A stretch of 64,000 bases of DNA, from contig JODI01000079.1 of the NCBI GenBank assembly GCA_000720805.1, positions 1 to 64,000 of the forward strand, in the 5' to 3' direction. The translations under genes and the position numbers were made by a program. Position 1 is the first letter of the stretch, and each line of letters starts with the position of its first letter. This DNA is from Streptomyces violaceoruber (GTDB taxonomy: Bacteria; Actinomycetota; Actinomycetes; Streptomycetales; Streptomycetaceae). Under the pieces are notes generated by a model. It made no database searches and was not told the DNA's origin. It was given only the letters and a program-made list of their open reading frames with translations. Positions 15,591 to 26,223 of this stretch are shown piece after piece.

Positions 15591-16517
15591 TCAGGAGTGT
15601 TCGACGAGGGTGTCGGCGAGGACGGGTGCGTCGTCCCGGTCGACGGCGCTGACGGCCACCCGGACGGCCGCCGCCGCTGCCGTGGCTGCCGGTGCTGCCG
15701 CGGAGTCCTGCCGCCACATCCGGATGCGCAGGGTCTCCCCCGGGTAGACGACCCCGGCGAACCGGGTGGCGTACGACCGCACCCGGTTCACGTCACCGCC
15801 GAGCAGCGTGTCCACGACCGCCTTGAGCGTCATGCCGTAGGTGCACAGCCCGTGCAGGATGGGCCGCTCGAAGCCGGCGAGCTTGGCGAACTCGGGGTCG
15901 GCGTGCAGCGGGTTCCAGTCGCCTGAGAGGCGGTAGAGCAGGGCCTGGTCCTCGCGGACCGGGCGTTCGACGGTCCGGTCGGGCTCGCCGGCGGGGGGCT
16001 CGGTGGGGGTCCCCCCGCTCGAGCGAAGCCGAGAGCGGGGGAGGACGGAGGGGCCGCGGTCGCCGCCCCAGCCGCCTTCTCCCCGTACGAAGATCTGGGC
16101 GTCGTTGGTCCACAACGGGCCGTCGGCGTCGGTGACCTCGGTGCGCATCACGAGGACGGCGGCCTTGACCTTGTCGTACACGGCGGCGATGCGGGCGGTG
16201 GCGGTCGCCCGGCCCTCGACCGGGATCGGGCGGTGGACGGTGAGCGCCTGGCCGCCGTGCAGGACCTTGGCGAGGTCGACGTCGACGCCCGGCATGGACA
16301 GGCCGCCGATCACGCCCGGCGATCCGGCGCCCGCGACGGTGGCGAAGCTCGGCAGGACGTGCAGCCGGGACTCCAGGGTGTAGCGCAGTTCGTCGGGGTC
16401 GGTGGCGGGGGTGCCGGCGCCGATGCCGAGGTGGTAGAGCTGCACGTCCTTGTGGTCCCAGGCGATCTCGCCGGTCCGGGGTTCGGCCGCGAGGGCCAGC
16501 GCTGCGTCGATGGGCAT
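15591..16517 (-). CDS. MaoC-type double hot-dog enoyl-CoA hydratase (Hsd4B-like)
   Basis: A 308-residue (R)-specific enoyl-CoA hydratase 2 with two hot-dog halves. The N-terminal half (VQLYHLGIGAG, VLPSFATVAG) binds the acyl chain; the C-terminal half carries the hydratase motif GDWNPLHADPEFAKLAGF followed by PILHGLCTYGM. It closely recalls mycobacterial Hsd4B/HtdY proteins of about 286 residues. The extra length comes from an inserted palindromic element at residues about 157-172, in the linker between the halves, read in frame. ATG 16517 has AGGAG 5 bases upstream. First gene of an operon with ADH and SDR; a KstR-like box lies about 82-97 bases upstream. Confidence 0.9.
   Translation of the reverse strand: MPIDAALALAAEPRTGEIAWDHKDVQLYHLGIGAGTPATDPDELRYTLESRLHVLPSFATVAGAGSPGVIGGLSMPGVDVDLAKVLHGGQALTVHRPIPVEGRATATARIAAVYDKVKAAVLVMRTEVTDADGPLWTNDAQIFVRGEGGWGGDRGPSVLPRSRLRSSGGTPTEPPAGEPDRTVERPVREDQALLYRLSGDWNPLHADPEFAKLAGFERPILHGLCTYGMTLKAVVDTLLGGDVNRVRSYATRFAGVVYPGETLRIRMWRQDSAAAPAATAAAAAVRVAVSAVDRDDAPVLADTLVEHS
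16003..16048. repeat. REP-like palindromic element inserted in frame within maoC
   Basis: A hairpin element with arms CCCCCGCTC (minus strand) and GAGCGGGGG around a TCGGCTTCG-type centre. I recall this palindrome as a widely dispersed intergenic repeat of Streptomyces genomes. Here it sits inside a gene and encodes about SVLPRSRLRSSGGTPTE, with no frameshift or stop. Confidence 0.75.
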
Positions 16518-16597
16518 GGGGCTCCTGACAGTGGCGGCGAAAGACCTCGGCGCAGCCGTCCGCACCGTCGGCCGCACCGAGGTCGTCACGGGCCGAT

Positions 16598-16613
16598 CTA
16601 GAACGCGTTCCAG
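16598..16613. promoter_or_regulatory. KstR-like operator upstream of the maoC-adh-sdr operon
   Basis: CTAGAACGCGTTCCAG is a palindrome with one mismatched pair. Its core TAGAACGCGTTCCA fits the mycobacterial KstR consensus TnnAACnnGTTnnA at every fixed base. It lies 81-96 bases before the maoC start. Similar boxes occur at 37711, 40573 and 58522. Repressor binding is inferred. Confidence 0.7.
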
Positions 16614-16689
16614 TCCGGCGCCCTCTGTATAGCCGAGCGGTCGCCAGTTGTGAAGGCTCCTGACGGAGTGTCAGGTCGCTCGGGGCGCC

Positions 16690-16860
16690 TGATGCTCGGG
16701 GCACCGGTGGCAGATCGTCGGGGCCGGGTTGTGGGTGTCAGGTCGGGCGGCAGATCGTGGGGGCCGGGCGGTAGGTGCCAGGTCGTAGGTGCCCGGTCGT
16801 CGCCGGCAGCGTGGGGCCCAGGTTGCAGGTGTCAGGTCGTGGGCGCCAAGTCGTGGGCGG
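16690..16860. repeat. Degenerate repeat field
   Basis: Loose copies of GGTGTCAGGTCG / GGTGCCAGGTCGT with GGGGGCCGGG spacers recur about six times. The units vary in length and none is exact. Non-coding; no function evident. Confidence 0.55.
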
Positions 16861-16936
16861 CAGTGACATTTGTCCTGCCCGAGTCCGTACAAGCGCATCT
16901 GCCAGGCGGGGGCCCGGGATCCGTAGCGTCGTAGTC

Positions 16937-17848
16937 ATGACGAAGACGACTGGGGCACCACCGGCTGTGTCCTTCACGGGGGCGGTCAAGACATACGGCG
17001 AGGTACGCGCCGTCGACGGGATCGATCTGCGGATCTCACGCGGCGAGACGGTCGCGCTGCTCGGCCGCAACGGCGCCGGCAAGTCGACCACGATCGCGCT
17101 GCTGCTCGGGCTCGTCGAGGCCGACGCGGGCGCGGTCGAGCTCTTCGGGGCAAGCCCGGAGCGCTCCGTGCGCTCGGGACGGGTGGGCGCCATGCTGCAG
17201 GAGGGGCGGGCGGTGCCCCGGGTCACCGTCCGCGAACTGGTCACCTTCGTGGCCGGCCGCTATCCGGCGCCGCTGCCGGTCGCGCGGGCGCTGGAGCTGG
17301 CCGGAATCGCCGAGCTGGCGGGGCGGCGCGTGGACCGGCTCTCCGGCGGGCAGACCCAGCGCGTGCGGTTCGCCGTGGCGCTCGCCGGGAACCCCTCGCT
17401 GATCGTCCTGGACGAGCCGACCGCCGCCCTGGACGTGGAGGCACGGCACGCCTTCTGGGACTCGATGCGGGCGTACGCGCGCCGGGGCCACACCGTCCTG
17501 TTCTCCACGCACCACCTGGAGGAGGCGGACGCGCACGCCGACCGGATCCTCGTCATCGACCGCGGCCGGATCGTCGCCGACGGCAGCGGTGACCTGCTCA
17601 AGCGGTCGGTGGGCGGCAACCTGGTCTCCTTCGACCTGGCCGGCCGCGGCACGCGGGGCCTGAGCCTGCTGCCCGGCGTGCGCTCGGTGGAGGTGCGCGG
17701 GGACCGGGCACTGCTGCGCACCGACGACTCGGACGCGACGGTGGTCGCCCTGGCCGAACTCGGCGCGGTACGCGGCCTGGAGGTCGCCCCGGCGTCGCTC
17801 GACGACGCGTTCCTCGCACTCACCGCACGGATCCCGGAGGCGGTGTGA
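16937..17848 (+). CDS. ABC transporter ATP-binding protein (exporter type)
   Basis: A 303-residue ATPase of the ABC-2 exporter class (drug/antibiotic resistance type). Walker A is GRNGAGKST, the Q-loop region MLQEGR, signature LSGGQTQR, Walker B LIVLDEP and the H-loop STHH. A C-terminal extension of about 80 residues (FDLAGRGTRGLSLLPGVRSVEV) is typical of DrrA/NatA-like subunits. It is coupled to the permease by a TGATG overlap and followed by a histidine kinase and response regulator, the layout of DesKR/YvfTU-linked exporters. Confidence 0.92.
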   Translation: MTKTTGAPPAVSFTGAVKTYGEVRAVDGIDLRISRGETVALLGRNGAGKSTTIALLLGLVEADAGAVELFGASPERSVRSGRVGAMLQEGRAVPRVTVRELVTFVAGRYPAPLPVARALELAGIAELAGRRVDRLSGGQTQRVRFAVALAGNPSLIVLDEPTAALDVEARHAFWDSMRAYARRGHTVLFSTHHLEEADAHADRILVIDRGRIVADGSGDLLKRSVGGNLVSFDLAGRGTRGLSLLPGVRSVEVRGDRALLRTDDSDATVVALAELGAVRGLEVAPASLDDAFLALTARIPEAV

Positions 17849-18564
17849 TGCTCGACTACCTGCGGCTGGAGGTGCGCCGGACCCTGCGGGACGTGGGCTT
17901 CGTGATCGGCGGTGTCGCGATGCCGGTCATGATGTACCTGCTGTTCACCAACCTCGGTGAGAACGACGTGAGTTGGAAGGCCCAGGCGATGGTCGGCATG
18001 GCCGCGTACGGCGCGGTCGGCTCGGCCCTCAACACCGGCGGCGGGGTCGCCGAGGACCGGGCCACCGGCTGGCTGCGGCAGTTGCGGGTGACGCCGATGA
18101 CCTCGCACCAGGTCGTGGTCGGGCGGGCGCTGACCGGCTCGGTGACGGTGCTCCCGGCGATCGTCGCGGTGCTCGCGGCGGGCGGACTGCTCAACGGCGT
18201 ACGCCTGGACGTCTGGCAGTGGGCGCTCGTCGCGGTGCTGCTGTGGCTCGGCTCGATCCCGTTCACGCTGCTCGGGCTCGGCAACGGCTACCGGCTGACC
18301 GCGCAGACCACGGGCGTGGCGAACATGGTGTGCAACCTGGGGCTGGCGGTGGTCGGCGGCCTGTGGTTCCCGGTCACCCTGTTCCCGGGCTGGCTGCGGT
18401 CCCTGTCGGCGTACACCCCGACGAACCGCTTCGCCGAACTGGGCACGTCGGTGACCGGCGGGCACGCGCCGGCGCCCGGTGCGATCGTGGTGCTGACTGT
18501 CTGGCTGCTGGCGTTCGGTTCGTACGCCGCGCTGTCCTACCGCCGGAGCGCGGCGAACATCTGA
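17848..18564 (+). CDS. ABC-2 type transporter permease
   Basis: A 238-residue membrane subunit with six hydrophobic helices (VGFVIGGVAMPVMMYLLF, the long VTVLPAIVAVLAAGGLL region, and a C-terminal VVLTVWLLAFGSYAALSY). It contains the ABC-2 signature-like GTSVTGGHAPA region before the last helix. It pairs with the ATPase just upstream; ATG 17848 overlaps the ATPase stop by one base (TGATG), and GTG 17845 is the only other start. Confidence 0.9.
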   Translation: MLDYLRLEVRRTLRDVGFVIGGVAMPVMMYLLFTNLGENDVSWKAQAMVGMAAYGAVGSALNTGGGVAEDRATGWLRQLRVTPMTSHQVVVGRALTGSVTVLPAIVAVLAAGGLLNGVRLDVWQWALVAVLLWLGSIPFTLLGLGNGYRLTAQTTGVANMVCNLGLAVVGGLWFPVTLFPGWLRSLSAYTPTNRFAELGTSVTGGHAPAPGAIVVLTVWLLAFGSYAALSYRRSAANI

Positions 18565-18579
18565 TCGGGGGAACGAGAG

Positions 18580-19893
18580 ATGTCCTGGATACGAGGGGTC
18601 ACCTGCCAGGTGGACCGGTGGCGGACGGCGCGGGCGCAGTGGCGGGCCGACATGGAGCGGTTCAAGGCCCGGAAGCGGGAGGCGCACAAGTCCGGGAAGG
18701 TGCCCGAGAACCCGGGACCGCCGCCGACCGGCTTCTCGCTGCTGCCGTGGCTGCTGCTGGGCATGGGCTCCTTCTCCAACCTGCTCCAGGGCAAGACGCC
18801 GAACCCCTGGATCGGCGGGCTGGGGCTGTTCACCTTCAACTCGCTCTACATCCACGTCGTGTTCCGCGCTTTCGTGCGGGAGGCCAGGGAGGCGACCTCG
18901 ACCCGGGTGGCACTGGTGCTGATGGGCCTGGTGACCTGCGGGCTGGCCCTCGGGTACGGCGGCAACTGGCTGCTGTTCTTCCCGCTGTTCGGCCTCGCGA
19001 CCGGCGCGGTCGTCCGCACGCCGCACCTGCGCTGGGCCGGTGCGGGAGTGGCGGTGCTCTCCGGCATCGTCTCGGTCACCCGCGACGGCTGGGGCGGCCT
19101 CAGCATCGCGTACGGCACCTGGATCTCGACGATGGTGACGGCGGCGATCCTGTCCCTGTCCGAGGCGGTGCGGGAACTGCGGGCGGCCCGCGGGGAGCTG
19201 GCGCGACGGGCGGTGGAGCAGGAGCGGCTGCGGTTCTCCCGGGACCTGCACGATCTGCTCGGTCACACGATGTCGGTGATCGTGGTGAAGGCGGAGGCGG
19301 CCCGACGGCTGGCCGACCGGGACCTGACCGCGGCGCTGGACCAGATCACCGACATCGAGTCCGTCGGCCGCCAGGCACTGACCGAGATCCGTGAGGCGGT
19401 CACCGGCTACCGCGAGGGGAGCCTCACCACGGAACTGGACCGGGCCCGCTCGGCGCTGTCCGCGGCGGGGATCGAGCCCGTGGTGCGCCAGGTGGGCCCG
19501 CCGTTCACCCCGCAGACCGAGGCGCTGCTGAGCTGGGTGGTGCGCGAGGCGGTCACCAACGCCGTACGCCACAGTGGTGCGACCCGCTGCGAGATCACGG
19601 TCGCCGCCACCGCGGACCATGTGCGCCTGACGGTCGCGGACGACGGCTCCGGCACCTCCACGACCGGTCCCGGCCCCGGCCCCGGTCCCGCCGAGGACAT
19701 CGGCGGAACCGGTCTCAAGGGCCTGACCGAACGCCTCGGGGCGGCGGGCGGCTCCCTGCGGGCCGGCCCGTCACCGCGAGGCGGCTTCACGGTCACCGCC
19801 GAACTCCCCGTGGATCAGGGGGAGTCACTCCTGCCTACGTCCTCCGGGGCCTCTACGGCTTCTACGGCCTCTACGGCGCCCAGGCCGACGTGA
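18580..19893 (+). CDS. Sensor histidine kinase (NarL/DesK type, HisKA_3)
   Basis: A 437-residue membrane kinase. The first 60 residues are charged and cytosolic, then four or five helices between about residues 50 and 195 form the sensor region. The phospho-acceptor motif is FSRDLHDLLGHTMSVI (His about 224), followed by a HATPase_c domain with REAVTNAVRHSGA and DDGSG, then GTGLKGLTERL. It has no periplasmic domain, so it probably senses the membrane or an exporter. It is 15 bases after the permease gene; the ASTASTAST tail is low-complexity. Confidence 0.9.
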   Translation: MSWIRGVTCQVDRWRTARAQWRADMERFKARKREAHKSGKVPENPGPPPTGFSLLPWLLLGMGSFSNLLQGKTPNPWIGGLGLFTFNSLYIHVVFRAFVREAREATSTRVALVLMGLVTCGLALGYGGNWLLFFPLFGLATGAVVRTPHLRWAGAGVAVLSGIVSVTRDGWGGLSIAYGTWISTMVTAAILSLSEAVRELRAARGELARRAVEQERLRFSRDLHDLLGHTMSVIVVKAEAARRLADRDLTAALDQITDIESVGRQALTEIREAVTGYREGSLTTELDRARSALSAAGIEPVVRQVGPPFTPQTEALLSWVVREAVTNAVRHSGATRCEITVAATADHVRLTVADDGSGTSTTGPGPGPGPAEDIGGTGLKGLTERLGAAGGSLRAGPSPRGGFTVTAELPVDQGESLLPTSSGASTASTASTAPRPT

Positions 19894-20072
19894 CCGCCCA
19901 ACCACGGCCGCCCACCTCACGGCATCCGCCCAACCCACGGCCGCCCACCTCACGGCATCCGCCCAACCCACGGCCGCCCACCTCACGGCTTCCGCCCACC
20001 TCACGGCATCTGCTCAGCCCACGTCGTGCGCCCACCTCACGCCACCCGTCCAACTCACGCCATCCGCCCAGA
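19894..20072. repeat. 33-bp tandem repeat array between kinase and regulator genes
   Basis: Three nearly exact units of 32-33 bases (core CGGCCGCCCACCTCACGGC) at 19894, 19926 and 19959 are followed by truncated and diverged units to about 20072. They begin directly after the kinase stop and end 55 bases before the regulator start. Units are contiguous, with no spacers. The array interrupts what is usually a tightly coupled kinase-regulator gene pair. Confidence 0.85.
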
Positions 20073-20127
20073 ACATGGCGCTGTCGAAGCCGTCGATCCG
20101 CCGTTGCCCGCCACCTACGCTTGGCCC

Positions 20128-20769
20128 GTGAACGAGATGCCCGGAGATCACCGGCCGCCGACGCGCGTGAGGGTCCTGCTCGCCGAGGACCAGGGAATGA
20201 TGCGGGGCGCCCTCGCCCTGCTGCTCGGCATGGAGGAGGACATGGAGGTCGTCGCCCAGGTGGCGGCGGGCGACGCGATCGTGGACGCCGCGCTGACCCA
20301 CCGGCCGGACGTGGCCCTGCTGGACATCGAACTGCCGGGCATGAGCGGCCTGGACGCGGCGGCCGAACTGCGCCGACAGCTCCCGCGGTGCCGGGTGCTG
20401 ATCCTCACCACCTTCGGACGGCCCGGCTATCTGCGCCGTGCCATGGAGGCCGGCGCGGCGGGCTTCCTGGTCAAGGACGGTCCGGTGGAGGAACTCGCCG
20501 CCGCGATCCGGCGCGTACTGGACGGCGAGACGGTCATCGACCCGGCGCTCGCGGCAGCCGCGCTCGGCGCCGGCCCCAATCCGCTCACGGCCCGCGAGTG
20601 CGACGCCCTCAAGGCCTCCGCGGACGGCGCGACCGTCGCCGACATCGCCGCCCGCCTCCACCTCTCGGAGTCCACGGTCCGCAACTACCTCTCCTCCGCC
20701 ATCGGGAAAACGGGCACCCGCAACCGCATGGAGGCAATGCGGGAGGCCCGCCGTCAGGGTTGGCTGTAG
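20128..20769 (+). CDS. LuxR/NarL-family response regulator (DesR-like)
   Basis: A 213-residue regulator paired with the preceding kinase. The receiver domain (residues about 14-130) has the phospho-aspartate in VALLDIELPG and the conserved Lys in FLVKDGP. The C-terminal LuxR helix-turn-helix is LTARECDALKASADGATVADIAARLHLSESTVRNY. GTG 20128 is chosen because a TACGCT -10 sits 7 bases before it, giving a leaderless message; ATG 20137 is possible. It presumably controls the exporter genes upstream. Confidence 0.9.
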   Translation: MNEMPGDHRPPTRVRVLLAEDQGMMRGALALLLGMEEDMEVVAQVAAGDAIVDAALTHRPDVALLDIELPGMSGLDAAAELRRQLPRCRVLILTTFGRPGYLRRAMEAGAAGFLVKDGPVEELAAAIRRVLDGETVIDPALAAAALGAGPNPLTARECDALKASADGATVADIAARLHLSESTVRNYLSSAIGKTGTRNRMEAMREARRQGWL

Positions 20770-20855
20770 TCCAGAACAGTCACAGCAACGGAGCAGTCCC
20801 CAAAAGGCCCCACCGGAACGCCGCCCCTCAACTGGAACCCAGCCCTCCCGCCCCC

Positions 20856-22286
20856 TCAGCCCGTCGGAACCCTCCGCGGCAGCGCGAGGAGCATCAGCAC
20901 CAGCCCGCCCAGCAGTACTCCGGTGCCCACCCGGAACACCAGCGCGTACCCGTCCGTCAGCGCTCCCGGGGTGTCGCCGCCCTCCGAACGTGCCGCCGCG
21001 ATGGTCGACATGACGGCGAGGCCCAGGGAACCGCCCATGGTGCGGGAGGTGTTGACGAGGCCGGAGACCAGGCCGGCCTCTCCCGGTGTCGCCCCGGACG
21101 TGGCGAGGGCGGCCAGCGGGGTGGTGGCGAGGCCCGCGCCGAGCATCATCAGGATGCCGGGGATCATGATCGCGGTGAGATAGGTCCCGTCGGCCCGCAG
21201 CGTCGACTGCCAGGCGAAACCGGCGGCAGCCACCGCCGTTCCCAGGACCGCCACGGTGCGCGGTCCGAGCGTCCGCATGAACCGGGGGGCGAGCTTCGAC
21301 CCGAGGATCACGGCCAGCGAGCTCGGTACGAGGGCGAGTCCGGCGTCCAGCGGGGAGTAGCCGAGGACGTTCTGGGCGTACAGCGTCATGAAGAACCACA
21401 TGCAGAACATCGCCGAGCCGCTGAGGAACATCGCCGCGTTCGCCGACCACACCGCCCGCACCCGCAGCAGCGGGAGCGGCATCAGCGGAGCCACCGTACG
21501 GGACTCGACGGCGAGGAAGAGGGCGATCAGCGCGAGGCCGGCCAGCAGTGACACCACGGTCGTCACGGCCGTCCAGCCGGCCGCCTCGGTCTGCGAGATG
21601 CCGTACGCCAGGGTCGCCAGGCCCGCGGTCGCCAGCAGCGCGCCGGGCAGGTCGAGGCGCCGTCCGTCCCCGGCGCGGCTCTCGGGCAGCCGGAGCACCG
21701 AGCCGACCAGGACGATCGCACCGATCGGCACGTTGATCAGCAGCACCCAGCGCCAGGACAGCACGTCCACCAGCGCCCCGCCGACCAGCCCGCCGGCCGC
21801 ACCGCCGCCCCCGCCGACGGCCGTCCAGGTCGCGATCGCGCGGGCGCGGGCCGGGCCCTGCGGTACGGCGGACGTGACGATCGTCAGCGTGGCGGGCGCG
21901 AGGACCGCCGCTCCCAGCCCCTGCACGGCCCGCGCCACCAGCAGCTGCCAGCTCTCCTGGGCGAGGCCGCCGCCCAGCGAGGCCAGCGTGAACAGACCGA
22001 GGCCCACGACGAACATCCGTTTGCGGCCGTAGAGGTCGCCGGCCCGTCCGCCGAGCAGCATGAACCCCGCGAAGGCGATGGAGTACGCGTTGACCACCCA
22101 CTGCAGGCCCTGCTCACTCAGCCCGAGGTCGGCCCGCATCGACGGCAGCGCCACATTGACGACGGACACGTCGAGCACGACCAGGAACTGTCCGGCACAG
22201 GCGAGCACCACCAGCAGCCAGGCGGGAGGGCCGGTACGTGGGCGGGACGTACGCGTCACGTCAGCGGATTCGAGCATGACGGCCAT
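20856..22286 (-). CDS. MFS drug exporter, DHA2 family (14 TM)
   Basis: A 476-residue proton-driven multidrug exporter of the EmrB/QacA (DHA2) class. Fourteen hydrophobic helices can be counted. Motif A is GGRAGDLYGRKR after helix 2; motif D1-like VVLDVSVVNVALPSM is in helix 1; the motif C region GGGGGAAGGLVGGALVD is unusually glycine-rich. It is divergent from the second MFS gene (22557) with a 270-base regulatory region between. ATG 22277 is an alternative start. Substrate unknown. Confidence 0.9.
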   Translation of the reverse strand: MAVMLESADVTRTSRPRTGPPAWLLVVLACAGQFLVVLDVSVVNVALPSMRADLGLSEQGLQWVVNAYSIAFAGFMLLGGRAGDLYGRKRMFVVGLGLFTLASLGGGLAQESWQLLVARAVQGLGAAVLAPATLTIVTSAVPQGPARARAIATWTAVGGGGGAAGGLVGGALVDVLSWRWVLLINVPIGAIVLVGSVLRLPESRAGDGRRLDLPGALLATAGLATLAYGISQTEAAGWTAVTTVVSLLAGLALIALFLAVESRTVAPLMPLPLLRVRAVWSANAAMFLSGSAMFCMWFFMTLYAQNVLGYSPLDAGLALVPSSLAVILGSKLAPRFMRTLGPRTVAVLGTAVAAAGFAWQSTLRADGTYLTAIMIPGILMMLGAGLATTPLAALATSGATPGEAGLVSGLVNTSRTMGGSLGLAVMSTIAAARSEGGDTPGALTDGYALVFRVGTGVLLGGLVLMLLALPRRVPTG

Positions 22287-22465
22287 GCTCTCAACGGAGC
22301 GACGGCCGCCGCATCGGGATTTCGGCCCGGCTGACCTCGGCCCCGGGGCCTACTCCCCCACCTGCTCCTCCGCCTGCCCCGAAGGCGCGAACCCCAAGAG
22401 AAGATAAAGAAATCGTTAGTACGCCAAAGCATCGGAATAGTTGCCCAGGCGCACAGGGTTCACCT

Positions 22466-22534
22466 TGCACGTACTCGTTACAGGTACTCGTGCACACCTC
22501 CGTTCTCGTGCATGTGTTCGTTGCACCTCCGTTC
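22466..22534. promoter_or_regulatory. Nested direct and inverted repeats in front of the MFS-fusion gene
   Basis: GTACTCGT occurs twice (22471, 22484) inside an inverted pair TGCACG (22466-22471) / CGTGCA (22489-22494). CACCTCCGTTC also occurs twice (about 22495 and 22524). Just upstream, 22399-22440 is AT-rich for this DNA (GATAAAGAAATCGTTAG), suiting a promoter. Likely operator cluster for the gene at 22557; no regulator gene is adjacent. Confidence 0.45.
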
Positions 22535-22556
22535 CCAGGCCTGGAGGCCTCACTTC

Positions 22557-25114
<2,558 letters not shown>

Positions 25115-25136
25115 GGGCCCGGTTAGAGTCGCAGAC

Positions 25137-26117
25137 GTGTCGTACGTAGGCCCTGACTTCGAACCGTCCGAGCCCCGCCGTCCCCGGCGCGGCCCGTTGA
25201 CCATCGCTCTCGCCGCACTTGTGCCGGGCGCCCTGCTGGGGTGGCTGGTGTACGAGGCGGTGGGTGGCGGCGGGGACTCCGGCGGCTCCGCCGGCGCGGT
25301 GGGGACCGCCGCCTCCGCGAGCGTGCCCGCCTCCCCCACAACGCCGAGGTCCGCGCGTGACGACGACAAACCGGGCGGCTCTCCGAAGCCGACTCCGGCC
25401 GCGACGCCGTCGACGTCAGCCCCCGGCTCCGGGTCCGGGTCCGGGTCCCTCAAGGGCAAGGTCGTCGTCATCGACCCGGGGCACAACACCGGCAACTTCC
25501 GGCACGCCGCCGAGATCAACCGCAAGGTGAACATCGGGACCAACTCGAAGGAGTGCGACACCACCGGGACGGCCACCAACTCCGGTTACGAGGAAGCCCG
25601 GTTCACGCTGGACGTGGCCCACCGGATGCGCACGCTGCTCCAGGAGCAGGGCGCCACGGTGGAGCTGACGCAGGACGGTGACCGGCCGTACGGTCCGTGC
25701 GTGGACGAGCGCGCCCTGATCGGCAACCGGGCGCACGCGGACGCCGTGGTGTCGATCCACGCGGACGGCTCGGCGGCCGGCAACCGCGGATTCCATGTGA
25801 TCCTGCCGGGCCGGGTGCACGCGGGCGCCGCCGACACCCGTGCCATCGTGGCCCCTTCGCGTGCGCTCGGCGAGCGCGTCGCGGGCACCTTCGTACGCGT
25901 CACGGGCAGCGCGCCGTCCAACTACATCGGTGGCGGTACCGGCCTGGTCACCCGTACCGACCTGGGCGGACTCAATCTCTCCACGGTCCCCAAGGTGTTC
26001 ATCGAGTGCGGCAACATGCGCGACGGCAAGGACGCGGCACTGCTGACGAGTGGGGTGTGGCGGCAGAAGGCGGCGCAGGGGATCTCGGACGGCATCGCAG
26101 GCTTCCTGCGGAAGTAG
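25137..26117 (+). CDS. N-acetylmuramoyl-L-alanine amidase (Amidase_3), membrane-anchored
   Basis: A 326-residue cell-wall hydrolase that cuts the MurNAc-L-Ala bond. One hydrophobic helix at about residues 21-42 (LTIALAALVPGALLGWLVYEAV) anchors or exports it, followed by a Ser/Pro/Gly-rich linker (SGSGSGS). The zinc amidase domain spans about 103-326: VVVIDPGHN (first His), GYEEARFT (Glu), VVSIHADGS (second His), VFIECGNMRDGKDA (catalytic Glu). GTG 25137 lies 7 bases after a TAGAGT -10, so probably leaderless. Confidence 0.92.
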   Translation: MSYVGPDFEPSEPRRPRRGPLTIALAALVPGALLGWLVYEAVGGGGDSGGSAGAVGTAASASVPASPTTPRSARDDDKPGGSPKPTPAATPSTSAPGSGSGSGSLKGKVVVIDPGHNTGNFRHAAEINRKVNIGTNSKECDTTGTATNSGYEEARFTLDVAHRMRTLLQEQGATVELTQDGDRPYGPCVDERALIGNRAHADAVVSIHADGSAAGNRGFHVILPGRVHAGAADTRAIVAPSRALGERVAGTFVRVTGSAPSNYIGGGTGLVTRTDLGGLNLSTVPKVFIECGNMRDGKDAALLTSGVWRQKAAQGISDGIAGFLRK

Positions 26118-26184
26118 ATGACAGGCCGTCGAGTCATTCGCACTCGGTCCGGGCCAGGGGCCTGTCCTTCGTCGGCAGAACGGG

Positions 26185-26216
26185 TTGACCTTCACGCTTG
26201 GGTCAATCCCTAGCGT
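26185..26216. promoter_or_regulatory. MerR-type operator/promoter of the oxidoreductase gene
   Basis: TTGACC and GGTCAA form a perfect inverted repeat 10 bases apart, with TTGACC doubling as -35 and TAGCGT (26211-26216) as -10, 19-20 bases downstream. This is the classic stretched MerR promoter. A MerR gene lies just after the oxidoreductase gene and probably acts here. Confidence 0.65.
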
Positions 26217-26223
26217 CGTCGGC

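Larger units (their letters stand above)
16518..16936. other. 419-bp intergenic region between maoC and the ABC exporter genes
   Basis: No gene seen. It contains the KstR-like box at 16598-16613 serving the maoC operon, then an imperfect repeat field (about 16690-16860), and the promoter region of the plus-strand ABC transporter gene. That gene may be leaderless: TAGCGT at 16924-16929 is 7 bases before its ATG. Confidence 0.6.

Noticed and set aside
17260..19620. A 786-residue minus-strand frame across the ABC exporter and kinase genes
   Set aside because: Antisense shadow; the plus strand carries complete ABC and kinase motifs.
19894..20072. Possible CRISPR array
   Set aside because: The 33-base units are contiguous with no unique spacers and no cas genes are present.
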